A DNA stretch of 64,000 nt, taken from positions 124,001-188,000 of the forward strand of contig JAUIHP010000010.1 of the NCBI GenBank assembly GCA_030431975.1, in the 5' to 3' direction. Source of the DNA: a bacterium. GTDB taxonomy: Bacteria; Eisenbacteria; RBG-16-71-46; CAIMUX01. Within the stretch, counting starts at the first letter, position 1; each line of letters opens with the position of its first letter. Below are positions 8,908-17,341 of the stretch, in pieces. Below the pieces are notes generated by a model. The model did not search any database. It was not told the origin of the DNA and was given only the letters and a program-made list of their open reading frames with translations. A program made the translations under genes and the position numbers.

Positions 8908-9922
8908 GCGAGAATTCCTCTCCGATCTTTGTGACGAGGCCCTCGTGGGCCATCCTGGCCCCTTGCCGGACGGCGTTTCGAATCGCTTTGGCCGAGGAGC
9001 TGCCGTGTGAAATGACGACGACACCCCCCACGCCGAGAAGCGGAGCCCCACCCACTTCCTCGTAACTGAGCCGCTGTTTCAGCGTGCCGAACACCGGCTT
9101 CATAAAAAGAGCGCCCAGCTTTGCTGTCGGACTCTTCCGAATCTCCTCACGGAGCGTACCGGTGACGACGCCGATGATACTCTCCGCAAACTTCAAAAGA
9201 ACGTTTCCGGTGAACCCGTCACAGACGACGACGTCGACGTTGCCTCCGAGGACATCACGTCCCTCGACGTTTCCGACGAAGTTGATCTCCGCGGTCCGCT
9301 CTTCGAGTAGACGGTACACCTGCTTGTAGAGGTCAGATCCCTTTTCCGGCTCTTCCCCGATATTGAGCAGGCCCACCCGGGGCTTGACGACGTCCAGAAC
9401 CGAATGGGAGTAGATGCGGCCCATGAGGGCGAACTGACAGAGGTTCAGCGGTTTGGCGTCTGCGACAGCCCCCACGTCCAGCAGGACGCAGTACCCACCG
9501 TTGACGGTGGGAATCGCAGTGGCGATGGCGGGGCGAAGAACCCCTTTCGTGCGGCCCAGGCCGAGAAGAGCGGCCGTGACCACGGCGCCGGTGTTCCCGG
9601 CCGAAACGACGGCGTCGGCGGAATTGTCCCGCATCAGCCGGAGGGCCACTCCGATGGAGGAATCGGGTTTCTTGCGAGCGGACGAGGCCGCCGACTCACC
9701 CATGCCCACGGACTCCGAAGCATGAACGACCTCGATGCCGAGAGAATTCAGCGCTCCACGTCCATCGCAGGCTCGGATCGCCGCCTCGTCCCCGGTGAGG
9801 ACCACGGAGCACTCGTCACCGAAGCGCTCCACGGCTTCAATCGCGCCTTCGACGATCGTCTCGGGAGCGTGGTCGCCGCCCATGGCGTCCAGGGCGACTC
9901 GCGGACAAGGCGATGGGCTCAA
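8876..9922 (-). CDS. plsX: Phosphate acyltransferase PlsX
   Basis: PlsX converts acyl-ACP to acyl-phosphate for the first step of phospholipid synthesis (with PlsY/PlsC). The 348-residue protein shows the family start VALDAMGGDHAPE, SAGNTGA, and the conserved DVGAVADAKP and VCDGFTGNVLLK blocks. The start is a TTG at 9922 with GAGG 5 nt upstream. It follows rpmF by 33 nt and overlaps fabH, the usual order in fatty-acid/phospholipid operons. Confidence 0.96.
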   Translation of the reverse strand: MSPSPCPRVALDAMGGDHAPETIVEGAIEAVERFGDECSVVLTGDEAAIRACDGRGALNSLGIEVVHASESVGMGESAASSARKKPDSSIGVALRLMRDNSADAVVSAGNTGAVVTAALLGLGRTKGVLRPAIATAIPTVNGGYCVLLDVGAVADAKPLNLCQFALMGRIYSHSVLDVVKPRVGLLNIGEEPEKGSDLYKQVYRLLEERTAEINFVGNVEGRDVLGGNVDVVVCDGFTGNVLLKFAESIIGVVTGTLREEIRKSPTAKLGALFMKPVFGTLKQRLSYEEVGGAPLLGVGGVVVISHGSSSAKAIRNAVRQGARMAHEGLVTKIGEEFSREQFREEATG

Positions 9923-9955
9923 TCGAACCTCAGATTCTGATTGCGTGCGGCGGGC

Positions 9956-10135
9956 CTAGGTCTCGGTCTCGATCCGCTTCTCGCTTCCGTATTGACCGCA
10001 GGAGGGGCAGATGAAATGGGGACGTTTGGCGGCTCCACAGTCCTGACAACGCGTGGACGCCGGCGCGGCCAGCTTCCATTGGGCGCGTCGCTTGTCGCGG
10101 CGGGTGGAGGAATGACGCCTCTTTGGCAGTGCCAT
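9956..10135 (-). CDS. rpmF: 50S ribosomal protein L32 (59 residues)
   Basis: A short frame beginning MALPKRRHSSTRRDKRRAQW is clear L32, a small protein of the large ribosomal subunit. It contains the four-Cys zinc motif, CQDC and CPSC, and ends KRIETET. The gene sits between the DUF177 gene and plsX, the classic yceD-rpmF-plsX arrangement. It is only 59 residues, so simple length filters miss it; other frames in the same stretch are not coding. Confidence 0.97.
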   Translation of the reverse strand: MALPKRRHSSTRRDKRRAQWKLAAPASTRCQDCGAAKRPHFICPSCGQYGSEKRIETET

Positions 10136-10172
10136 TGAACTTGTTCTCCGTCAACGGTTTAAGGGTCGAACT

Positions 10173-10781
10173 TCACTCGGGCTCTGAATCTTCGGACTTT
10201 GAATCTATGGACTCTGAAGCCTTGGACTCTGGAGTCTTGGACTCTGGAGCCTTGTGATCCATGAGCGCCTGCCACCGGGGATCGACCCGATCCCTGGGAC
10301 AAGTACACGCATCTTCCTCGTTTCGGTCAGCCCCGCATCGAGGACAGAGCCCCTGACAATCCGGTCGACAGACAGGGTGCCAAGGGACTTCGATTACGAG
10401 AACCTGACGGATGTCCTCCGTAAGGTCCACAGACTGCCCGTCATGATAGACGATTCCCAGATCGTCTTCACGAACTTCTTTGTTACCACGGGGATCGCGG
10501 GAATCGGGAGGCTCCGCAAAGACCCGGAACTCCGTTTCCACCGGCGCCTCGAACTCCTTCAGGCATCGACCACATTTCAGTCGAGCCCGAGCGACCAGGG
10601 GCCCCCGAATCTCGAGCTTCGCCCCCATCTTGTAGACGGTCGGCCGAAACGAGACACGGCCGTTCGGGTCGAAGACCTCCGGATCCAAGTCCAGATCAGC
10701 GGGAGTCCCAATCAGTTCCCGGTGGCTTTCCCCTTCTTCCAGGACCGAAAGCGGCAGGACGAAGGGGTCCTTCGCCCCCAC
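10173..10781 (-). CDS. yceD: YceD/DUF177 family protein
   Basis: The family is encoded next to rpmF in many bacteria and in some species influences 23S rRNA production. The 202-residue protein has the conserved CGRCLKEFEAPVE zinc-like pair, a DLTEDIRQVLVIEVP stretch and a second Cys cluster (CRPDCQGLCPRCG, then CTCP). The last 25 residues are a repetitive acidic/Ser tail (PESK/SES units) built from a 15-bp tandem repeat. The start is GTG at 10781, only 3 nt after the ndk stop. Confidence 0.9.
   Translation of the reverse strand: MGAKDPFVLPLSVLEEGESHRELIGTPADLDLDPEVFDPNGRVSFRPTVYKMGAKLEIRGPLVARARLKCGRCLKEFEAPVETEFRVFAEPPDSRDPRGNKEVREDDLGIVYHDGQSVDLTEDIRQVLVIEVPWHPVCRPDCQGLCPRCGADRNEEDACTCPRDRVDPRWQALMDHKAPESKTPESKASESIDSKSEDSEPE
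10194..10253. repeat. 15-bp tandem repeat, about four copies, inside yceD
   Basis: Units at 10209-10223, 10224-10238 and 10239-10253 are near-identical versions of GGACTCTGGAGCCTT, with a more diverged fourth at 10194-10208. The period is a multiple of 3, so the array adds pentapeptides (PESKA/T type) to the C-terminus of YceD without breaking the frame. Confidence 0.85.
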
Positions 10782-10784
10782 CGC

Positions 10785-11201
10785 TCACGCCCGAACAGCG
10801 TGCGAAAGACCGTAGAACGCGATTTCCTCGGCAGCCGTTTCCGGAGCATCGGAGCCGTGAACGGAGTTCCGCTCCAGGCTCTCCGCCAGATCCTTGCGGA
10901 TGGTCCCGGGCTCGGCGTTCTCCGGATTGGTCGCTCCCATGAGGTCGCGCCACCGCTTGATCGCGTCCTCACCTTCGAGAACGCCGACGACGATAGGGCC
11001 AGAACTCATGAACGTACACAGGGAGTCGAAAAACGGTCGCTCCTTGTGGACCGCGTAGAAGCCCTGCGCATCATCCTTGGAAAGATGGACCATCCGGAGT
11101 TGGGCGATTCGGAGACCGGCCTTCTCGACGCGGGAGAGGATCTCTCCAACGAGGTTCCGAGCCGTAGCGTCCGGCTTGATCATCATCAGTGTCTGTTCCA
11201 T
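10785..11201 (-). CDS. ndk: Nucleoside diphosphate kinase
   Basis: Ndk transfers the gamma phosphate between nucleoside tri- and diphosphates. The 138-residue protein begins [20 protein letters not shown] and has the phospho-accepting His115 in NSVHGSDAP, with the expected [13 protein letters not shown] loop. The ATG at 11201 is chosen because GGAACAGAG precedes it and the family starts here; an open frame extends 18 codons further upstream without similarity. It lies 96 nt after sucD and 3 nt before yceD. Confidence 0.97.
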   Translation of the reverse strand: MEQTLMMIKPDATARNLVGEILSRVEKAGLRIAQLRMVHLSKDDAQGFYAVHKERPFFDSLCTFMSSGPIVVGVLEGEDAIKRWRDLMGATNPENAEPGTIRKDLAESLERNSVHGSDAPETAAEEIAFYGLSHAVRA

Positions 11202-11297
11202 CTCTGTTCCTTCTCTCCTTCTTGCACTCTCGCTCGGTCTCTGGATCCTGATCACCTCAAGGATCCGATCGCCAATCGGACGGACCTGACTTCCTGG

Positions 11298-12164
11298 TTA
11301 GAGAAGGTCGCGAATCATTCCTCCGACCTCGGAGGGAATTCGGGCGACCTGAATACCATGACCTTCCAACGTCTTCGTCTTGTCCTCGGCCGTACCCTGT
11401 CCGCCGGAGATGATGGCGCCGGCATGACCCATGCGCTTCCCTGGAGGAGCGGTCCGCCCGGCAATGAAACCAACGACGGGCTTGCTCATGTTCTTGGAGA
11501 TGTAGGCGGCGGCTTCTTCTTCGGCCGTTCCACCGATCTCACCAATCATGACCACGGCCTTCGTCTCCGGGTCGGCTTCAAAGAGTTCCAGCGTATCGAT
11601 GAACTGCGTCCCGATGACGGGGTCTCCCCCAATGCCGATGCAGGTCGACTGTCCGATTCCGTTGCGGGTCAGCTGATACACCATTTCGTAGGTCAGCGTT
11701 CCGCTTCGTGAGACCACGCCGACGTTGCCCGGCGTATGGATCTCGCCGGGAAGGATTCCGACCTTGCTCTTGCCCGGTGAGATCAGCCCCGGACAGTTGG
11801 GTCCGATGAGCCGGACTCCCATCTCCTTCAGCTCGTGCACGACAGGAATCATGTCGAGAACGGGAATGCCCTCGGTGATGGCAACGACCAGCTTGACCCC
11901 GGCGTGCGCCGCTTCCAGTACAGCGTCGGCGGCGAATGCCGGCGGAACGTAGATGACCGATGTGTTCGCGCCCGTCTCCTGGACGGCCTCCGACACGAGG
12001 TTGAACACGGGGATTCCGTGCTCTTCCTGTCCGCCCTTGCCGGGCGTCACTCCGGCCACGACCTTGGTTCCGTAGTCCTTCATACCCTTGGCATGAAAGG
12101 AGCCGTCCCGCCCGGTGATTCCGCTTACTACGACCTTGGTGGTCTCATCGATGAGAATAGCCAC
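11298..12164 (-). CDS. sucD: Succinyl-CoA synthetase alpha subunit
   Basis: SucD with SucC converts succinyl-CoA to succinate with substrate-level phosphorylation in the TCA cycle. The 288-residue protein has the CoA-binding Rossmann start, [20 protein letters not shown] and the phospho-His247 in [12 protein letters not shown]. The start is a GTG at 12164 with a purine-rich AGAGGGGGA upstream. It lies 15 nt after sucC, so the two subunits are co-translated. Confidence 0.97.
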   Translation of the reverse strand: MAILIDETTKVVVSGITGRDGSFHAKGMKDYGTKVVAGVTPGKGGQEEHGIPVFNLVSEAVQETGANTSVIYVPPAFAADAVLEAAHAGVKLVVAITEGIPVLDMIPVVHELKEMGVRLIGPNCPGLISPGKSKVGILPGEIHTPGNVGVVSRSGTLTYEMVYQLTRNGIGQSTCIGIGGDPVIGTQFIDTLELFEADPETKAVVMIGEIGGTAEEEAAAYISKNMSKPVVGFIAGRTAPPGKRMGHAGAIISGGQGTAEDKTKTLEGHGIQVARIPSEVGGMIRDLL

Positions 12165-12179
12165 GCGTCATCCCCCTCT

Positions 12180-13319
12180 TTACGCCTGAGCGAGTTCGAC
12201 GACCTTCTTCACGGCCTCGTCCATGGTTTCTGCCGGATGGAGACCGGACACTTCCTCGAGAATCTTGCGTCCCTCCGCTTCGTTCGTTCCGACGAGACGA
12301 ATGACGATGGGCAGCTTCACTCCGGTCTGTTGGATCCCTTGGATCAAACCGCGGGCGACGTCGTCGCAGCGGGTGATCCCACCGAAGATGTTGAAGAGAA
12401 TCGCCTTCACCTTGGGATCCGACGTGATGATCCGAATCGCGGTCACCACCTTCTCCGGCTTGGAGGATCCACCGATGTCGAGGAAGTTGGCCGGCTCTCC
12501 CCCGAAGTGTTTGACCAGGTCCATCGTGGCCATGGCCAGTCCGGCCCCGTTGACCACGCATCCGATCGAGCCGTCGAGCTTGATGAACGAAAGCCCGATG
12601 TTGCGCGCGTCACGATCGGCGTCCGTCTCCGTATCCGGATCGCGCATCGCTTCCAGATCTGCATGCCGGAAGAGCGCGTTGTCATCGAGATTGATCTTGG
12701 CGTCGAGCGCGATGATGTCTCCGTCCGGGGTCTGCACGAGCGGGTTGATCTCCGCCAGCGAGGCGTCGACGGACGCAAACGCGGCCACCAGTTTCTCGAT
12801 GACCCGGGCGATCTTGCCGGCGAGCTTTCCGTTCGGTTCGACCTTGGCCGCGAGCATCCTCGCTTCGTATGGACGCAGTCCGCGCTCGGGATCGAAGTGC
12901 TGTTTGGAGAGAGCCTCGGGCTTGGTCCGGGCGACTTCCTCGATATCGACCCCACCTTCGCGAGAGATCATGATCGCGGGCAGCTTGGCTGCCCGGTCCA
13001 GAACAATGCCCAGGTAGTATTCGTGGGCAATGTCGAGCGCCGGCGCGACCAGGACGCGGCGAACCGGTAGCCCCTGGATTTGCAGCTGGAGAATAGCCTC
13101 CGCCTTCTGCCGGGCATCTTCCGGGTTGTCGGCGAGCTTGACTCCGCCCGCCTTTCCCCGCCCTCCGGAATGAACCTGAGCCTTCACGACAACCTGTCCG
13201 CCGATCGCCTCTGCGATGGCTTTGGCCGCTTCCGGCGTACTGGCGACATCACCACCCGGCGGGACCGGAATCCCGTGTTTACGAAAGACTTCCTTGGCCT
13301 GGTACTCGTGGATGTTCAC
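12180..13319 (-). CDS. sucC: Succinyl-CoA synthetase beta subunit
   Basis: The 379-residue beta subunit carries an ATP-grasp nucleotide-binding domain (MNIHEYQAKEVFRKHGIPVP, VVKAQVHSGGRGKAGGVKL) and a C-terminal ligase CoA domain with NIFGGITRCDDVARG. It binds nucleotide and contacts SucD. The start is GTG at 13319 with GAGG about 9 nt upstream. It is the first gene of the long block running to rnc; no convincing promoter was seen in the 196 nt upstream. Confidence 0.97.
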   Translation of the reverse strand: MNIHEYQAKEVFRKHGIPVPPGGDVASTPEAAKAIAEAIGGQVVVKAQVHSGGRGKAGGVKLADNPEDARQKAEAILQLQIQGLPVRRVLVAPALDIAHEYYLGIVLDRAAKLPAIMISREGGVDIEEVARTKPEALSKQHFDPERGLRPYEARMLAAKVEPNGKLAGKIARVIEKLVAAFASVDASLAEINPLVQTPDGDIIALDAKINLDDNALFRHADLEAMRDPDTETDADRDARNIGLSFIKLDGSIGCVVNGAGLAMATMDLVKHFGGEPANFLDIGGSSKPEKVVTAIRIITSDPKVKAILFNIFGGITRCDDVARGLIQGIQQTGVKLPIVIRLVGTNEAEGRKILEEVSGLHPAETMDEAVKKVVELAQA

Positions 13320-13392
13320 TTGGATTTACCTCGCCGATCTGCGGGTCCGGCATCCCTGATCCCGGTCGAACCCACTTTTTGGGGGCAAAGCG

Positions 13393-13425
13393 AAACCCGG
13401 AGTCGGAATCGCTCCTCCGGGCTTT
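13393..13425 (-). terminator. Probable terminator after the hldE genes
   Basis: On the minus strand AAAGCCCGGAG, a 12-nt loop, then CTCCGGGTTT form a stem of at least 7 G/C pairs, followed by CGCTTTG. It lies about 90 nt after the nucleotidyltransferase stop and about 75 nt before sucC, so it would separate the two units. The T-run is weak. Confidence 0.5.
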
Positions 13426-13515
13426 CAAACCAGCCTCGAAGCCTACGTTCGCCGGACCCGGCGGGTCAAGTAGGGTGTCTTCCGAACTCGATGGTTTGTG
13501 GATCGGCGCCGGCTA

Positions 13516-13998
13516 TCAGGACCGCCGTATCTGTTCGATGAGTTTCGATGAGGAGAACCCCTCGACGAACGGGATGAGAACGACGCGTCCCCCATCGGCC
13601 TCCACCGTCTCTCGACCGACAACGTTCTCGATGGAGTAGTCGGCGCCCTTGCAGAGTACGTCCGGCCGAATGGCCTCGATCAACTCCCTGGGAGTGTCTT
13701 CCTCGAAGACGACGACTCGATGGACACTGCGAAGGCCCAGAAGCACTGTGGCTCGGGCGTGCAACGACAGCCAGGGGCGGTTGGAGCCCTTGAGCCTTCG
13801 AACTGAATCGTCGCTGTTCAGCCCGACGAAGAGACGATCTCCGAGCCGTGCCGCATCCTCGAGATAAAGTACGTGCCCTGGGTGCACGAGATCGAAACAA
13901 CCGTTGGTAAAGACGACGGTCCGGCTCTCGCTGCGGAGTTCCCCGGCCAAGGAGGCAGCTTCGGTCGGAGTGAGCAGCCCTTCCGGTCGAGGAAGCAT
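13516..13998 (-). CDS. rfaE2: D-beta-D-heptose 1-phosphate adenylyltransferase (HldE C-terminal half as separate gene)
   Basis: This nucleotidyltransferase activates heptose-1-phosphate to ADP-heptose for LPS inner core. It has the catalytic HxGH block in VVFTNGCFDLVHPGH, the SDDSVRRLKG loop and CKGADYSIENVVG. With the ATG at 13998 it is 160 residues, normal for stand-alone RfaE2. A TTG at 14046 that overlaps the kinase stop (TTGA) is an alternative; the frame is open to 14085. In enterobacteria this domain is fused to the kinase; here the two are adjacent genes. Confidence 0.92.
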   Translation of the reverse strand: MLPRPEGLLTPTEAASLAGELRSESRTVVFTNGCFDLVHPGHVLYLEDAARLGDRLFVGLNSDDSVRRLKGSNRPWLSLHARATVLLGLRSVHRVVVFEEDTPRELIEAIRPDVLCKGADYSIENVVGRETVEADGGRVVLIPFVEGFSSSKLIEQIRRS

Positions 13999-14042
13999 CC
14001 CGCCTTCCGGCGTGGTGAAGAGTCTTCGTTCTTTCGACTCGC

Positions 14043-15077
14043 TCAAGGGCGATCCACCGCGGGCTCCAGAACGGTGGGCTCGCACGGGCCAAGGGCAATG
14101 GAGTCGATCAGCTTGTCGGGCTTGACCGCTCCCGTCCCCACCTCCTGAACGACCAGACCCGCTGCATAGTTGGAGATGGCTGTGGCTTCCGGCAAAGAGG
14201 CGCCCGCCGCCAGCGCAGTGGCGAAAGTCGCAACCACGGTGTCTCCGGCTCCGGTAACGTCAAAGACTTCCCGCGCCACCGCGGGGAAGCTGAGGGGCGC
14301 TTCGCGAGGCCGAAACAGCACCATGCCCTCCGATCCCCTCGTAATGAGAACAGAATCCGAGTCCAACCGATCCAGAAGGGCCTTGCCGGCCTGCAGAAGG
14401 GTGCTCCGGTCTCGGATCTTCCGGCCGAAGGCCACGGAGGCCTCCAACTGATTCGGCGTAATGGTCGCGACGCCCAGGTAGCGGAAGAAATGGTCCTCCT
14501 TGGGATCGACGCAAACGGGAAGCCCCACTTCCCGGGCGGCGGGAAGCACCTTCTCGAGAATCCCGCCGGTGATGACTCCTTTGCCGTAGTCGGAAATGAC
14601 GCAGGCATCACAGGACGCGAGTTCGGCTCGAACGCGGGAGATGACTTCGTCCTCGATGACTTCGCTGAGTTCGCTGCGATCCTCGCGATCGATTCGCAAC
14701 ATCTGTTGGCGGCGAGCCAGGATCCGGGTCTTGGCCGTGGTCCGGCGATCGCTTCGAACGACGACTCCTGTTGGAGTGATCCCGAGATCCTCCAACAAGT
14801 GGAGAAGCTCCCGCCCGTGGATGTCCGCCCCGACCACTCCGACGAGAACGGGTTCGCCACCCAGGGAACGGATGTTCTGAGCGACGTTGGCCGCACCTCC
14901 AAGGCGTTGCGTTTCGTCGCGCGCTTCGACGACAGGGACCGGGGCCTCCGGAGAAATCCGGTCGGTTTCTCCCCAAAGATACTGGTCAAGCATGAGGTCA
15001 CCGAGCACGAGGACTCGACGCCCGCTCAAAGCACGCACCCGCGAGGACAGGTGCTCCGCATTCCAAAGTTGAGACAT
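14043..15077 (-). CDS. rfaE1: D-glycero-beta-D-manno-heptose-7-phosphate kinase (HldE N-terminal half)
   Basis: A PfkB/ribokinase-family kinase of 344 residues that makes heptose 1,7-bisphosphate for LPS core. It shows RLGGAANVAQNIRSLGG near residue 60, SDYGKGV, VDPKEDHFFRYLG and the catalytic anion hole and base in DVTGAGDTVVATFATAL. The next gene downstream is the matching nucleotidyltransferase, confirming the pathway and that the cell has an LPS-type outer membrane. Confidence 0.95.
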   Translation of the reverse strand: MSQLWNAEHLSSRVRALSGRRVLVLGDLMLDQYLWGETDRISPEAPVPVVEARDETQRLGGAANVAQNIRSLGGEPVLVGVVGADIHGRELLHLLEDLGITPTGVVVRSDRRTTAKTRILARRQQMLRIDREDRSELSEVIEDEVISRVRAELASCDACVISDYGKGVITGGILEKVLPAAREVGLPVCVDPKEDHFFRYLGVATITPNQLEASVAFGRKIRDRSTLLQAGKALLDRLDSDSVLITRGSEGMVLFRPREAPLSFPAVAREVFDVTGAGDTVVATFATALAAGASLPEATAISNYAAGLVVQEVGTGAVKPDKLIDSIALGPCEPTVLEPAVDRP

Positions 15078-15236
15078 GGGCGTCAGGTTAGGACAGGTGT
15101 CGGGGTCAATGCTAGGTCACTCCATATCAGTGGACCGTAACCGGCGCCGGCGACCGGCGGCGAATCGGAGACACGCCCACGCAGAACGCGTCTCCGGCGC
15201 CGACCCGGTCTCTAACGATCTCCGCTGCGGACTCGA

Positions 15237-15899
15237 TTACTGGGAGCCCGTCCGGTAGAGCGTCTTGAGCCGACCCCAGGTCTGCGAAACGACCGGACTC
15301 GGTTCATTGTTGCCGTTGGCCCAACCCGGACTTGGATGAAGCCCCGTTCCACCCGGATCGCCCCCGCCTCCGTACGGGTTCAAGGCATCGAACAGTCCCC
15401 ACTCCAGATCGCCGTCCGGCAGTCGGCCACTCGAACGATCATCCTCGGCCTCGTGGTCGCCGAAGCTGTAGCTGTCGACGAGAACCGTGTCGCCCTCCGC
15501 CACTTGCCACAAGGTCACCGTGTCTCCGCTGTTGCCCAGCCGCAGACCGGTCGCAGACTCCCCATTCTCGGACTCCCAGACTTCGGCATCCGAACCATAG
15601 ACGACCACGTGCTGGCCCGAGCCCAGCGTCCCGGAGAATCCGAAGGTGAACGCTCCGGTTTCATCGCCCAGGAAGTAGCCTTCCAAGTCCGTCGCCGATG
15701 TGGCAACGATTTCGACCCACTCGTCGTCCCGGAAGTCGTAGGCGCCGTCGCCGTCCCAATCGGAAGCCGGATCCGCCATGCACTCGTTGAGGAGGACGCT
15801 GCACTGCGCTTCCGTCGAACCGGCCAGGCAGAGCACGGCTGCGAAGCAGACCGTGAGCACTCCCAACACCCAACCACACATACGTTCGGACATAGACAT
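15237..15899 (-). CDS. Secreted lamin-tail-domain protein
   Basis: The 220-residue product has a signal peptide (MCGWVLGVLTVCFAAVLCLA, ending at STEAQC) and then a lamin tail domain: VLLNECMADPASDWDGDGAY, DDEWVEIVATSATDLEGYFL, and the closing DALNPYGGGGDPGGTG and PSPGWANGNN. Lamin tail domains in bacteria are surface-exposed immunoglobulin-like folds, often in secreted nucleases or adhesins; no enzyme domain is seen here. Start options are the ATGs at 15899 or 15893 near an AGAAAGGG sequence; a longer open frame upstream looks non-coding. A promoter for it lies at 16152-16180. Confidence 0.8.
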   Translation of the reverse strand: MSMSERMCGWVLGVLTVCFAAVLCLAGSTEAQCSVLLNECMADPASDWDGDGAYDFRDDEWVEIVATSATDLEGYFLGDETGAFTFGFSGTLGSGQHVVVYGSDAEVWESENGESATGLRLGNSGDTVTLWQVAEGDTVLVDSYSFGDHEAEDDRSSGRLPDGDLEWGLFDALNPYGGGGDPGGTGLHPSPGWANGNNEPSPVVSQTWGRLKTLYRTGSQ

Positions 15900-16151
15900 C
15901 CCTTTCTCGGAGGAACTCCTCCGCGTCCGTGTTTCGTCGTGACGAAGGGAGTGGCTGCGAATCTCGTGCCCAGGCGGGCCGGCGCGGCGACTCGGAATGG
16001 ATTTCGCCCTGAGGCTCATGTGCCAGCGGCATGAATGTCTACATTTGATTCCACCCCAGCTCGGGCCAGTAAGGAATCATCGTATCAAGCGGCCGGGTAC
16101 CCAGCCCGGCCACAGCACGACACCTCGGCCCCGCACCGATCCACTTAAATT

Positions 16152-16180
16152 ATTGTATTTAATTGCGTTACAAGGCTCAA
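16152..16180 (-). promoter_or_regulatory. Sigma-70-type promoter reading toward the lamin-tail gene
   Basis: On the minus strand TTGAGC (16180-16175), a 17-nt spacer and TACAAT (16157-16152) match the housekeeping consensus at 4/6 and 5/6. It sits in a distinctly AT-rich island in otherwise GC-rich DNA. Transcription would start near 16145, about 245 nt before the gene. Confidence 0.55.
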
Positions 16181-16244
16181 ATCAACTCACACCCAAAGGG
16201 TAATTTTCCCTGGAGAGGCGCTAAGTCGGGCGACACGACATCGA

Positions 16245-16256
16245 CAACAATTGTTG
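16245..16256. promoter_or_regulatory. Perfect 12-bp palindrome, possible operator
   Basis: CAACAATTGTTG is its own reverse complement. Its last three bases are the first three of the TTGACA -35 hexamer of the PEP-CTERM gene promoter, so a dimeric regulator bound here would compete with or position RNA polymerase. No regulator gene is adjacent. Confidence 0.45.
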
Positions 16257-16282
16257 ACAAACCCTAAAAAGACAGAGATACT
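16254..16282 (+). promoter_or_regulatory. Sigma-70-type promoter of the PEP-CTERM gene
   Basis: A perfect TTGACA (16254-16259), a 17-nt spacer and GATACT (16277-16282) lead to a start near 16289, about 60 nt before the ATG at 16349. The region 15900-16348 is otherwise gene-free and holds this promoter, the palindrome at 16245 and the divergent promoter at 16152. Confidence 0.65.
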
Positions 16283-16348
16283 GTAAGTGTCGTTGATCGT
16301 AGTCAGCCAGAAGGCGCGGTTCCAAACCGGCCTCAGAACGGAGCAACC

Positions 16349-17191
16349 ATGTCGAATCAACCACTTTGCAGAATGGCCCTCGGATTGGGCCTCGTCGCTC
16401 TGGCAAGCGGCAGCGTCCTGGCCGGCCCCGTCCAGACCTTCCACTGGATGGACGGGGACCCCGGCACCGTCGACCAGCGGGGCGGACGCATCAACTGGAT
16501 CGAAACCGAGTTCGACTCTGACAACCAGACGCTCCGGTGGACGGGGAACTTCGGGAACCACACCCGCCTCCGGACCGACGGCTTCACCCTGGCCATCTCC
16601 GGTGGATCGTCGCCGAAGCACGCCGCCGGTGACGTTGCACTCTTCTACTTCGACTCGAACTACGGACCGGCAAGCAGCCCGCTCGACCAGCCCGTCCTAA
16701 CGGCGTACACCTACAACGGCAATGTCGACATGTACACGGCTACGAGCTACATGGATGGGAGTGGCGCCACCGGAACCCAGGACCCGGATCCGATCGCGTC
16801 TTCAGCAGTTCCCGGCGCCAACGACTGGGTCGAGGATCTCTTCTTCCGCGCGGAAGCCGACGGCTCGCGGACGATGGGATTCGAAATCGATGTGTCTTCG
16901 ATTATCGGGCACACGCCTCTCCACCCCGCCTCGAACTGGACCGGCACCGGGTTCGGCGAAGAGATCGGGATGTGGATGCAGACGTACACGAATCTGAACA
17001 CGGACTACGAAGACGGATACGTCACGGGGTGGAACTCCGGCTTCTCCGGATCCCTGGAACTCGGAAACATGCAGACCGCCGCCGACCCGGTTCCGGAACC
17101 GGCGACGCTGACCCTCTTCGGTCTGGGTGCTGCAGGTTTCTTCGGGAGACGCCTCCGCCGTCGGAAGCAGGACGCTCAAGACCACGCCTAG
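16349..17191 (+). CDS. PEP-CTERM sorting-domain protein
   Basis: The 280-residue exported protein begins with a signal peptide (LGLGLVALASGSVLAGPVQT) and ends with a PEP-CTERM tail: VPEPATLTLFGLGAAGFFGR followed by an Arg/Lys cluster. PEP-CTERM proteins are recognised by an exosortase and released to the surface or biofilm matrix, often with exopolysaccharide. The body is Gly/Asp/Thr-rich beta structure without a recognisable enzyme motif. GGAG lies 6 nt before the ATG. It is a single-gene unit with its own promoter and terminator. No exosortase is in this window. Confidence 0.9.
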   Translation: MSNQPLCRMALGLGLVALASGSVLAGPVQTFHWMDGDPGTVDQRGGRINWIETEFDSDNQTLRWTGNFGNHTRLRTDGFTLAISGGSSPKHAAGDVALFYFDSNYGPASSPLDQPVLTAYTYNGNVDMYTATSYMDGSGATGTQDPDPIASSAVPGANDWVEDLFFRAEADGSRTMGFEIDVSSIIGHTPLHPASNWTGTGFGEEIGMWMQTYTNLNTDYEDGYVTGWNSGFSGSLELGNMQTAADPVPEPATLTLFGLGAAGFFGRRLRRRKQDAQDHA

Positions 17192-17231
17192 GGACCACCA
17201 AGATCGTTCGTTGTCACTCCAGCGGAAGAGA

Positions 17232-17268
17232 CCCTCGCCTAGGCTGACAGGCGGGGGTTTCTTCTTTT
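17232..17268 (+). terminator. Rho-independent terminator of the PEP-CTERM gene
   Basis: CCCTCGCC (17232-17239) pairs with GGCGGGGG (17250-17257) over 8 positions with a 10-nt loop, followed by TTTCTTCTTTT. It lies 40 nt after the stop codon. Confidence 0.85.
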
Positions 17269-17341
17269 CGGCCCGACACGAGGCTGGTCGGAGGCGGGGC
17301 GAGCTTCAACGCCCGCGGCCCACCCGATCGCGGTCGGCGAT

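Noticed and set aside
8908-9051. N-terminal extension of FabH
   Set aside because: It would overlap plsX by 176 nt; family similarity starts after the GTG at 8907, which has a good ribosome site.
10254-11711. 485-codon plus-strand frame across yceD, ndk and sucD
   Set aside because: Antisense shadow of conserved genes.
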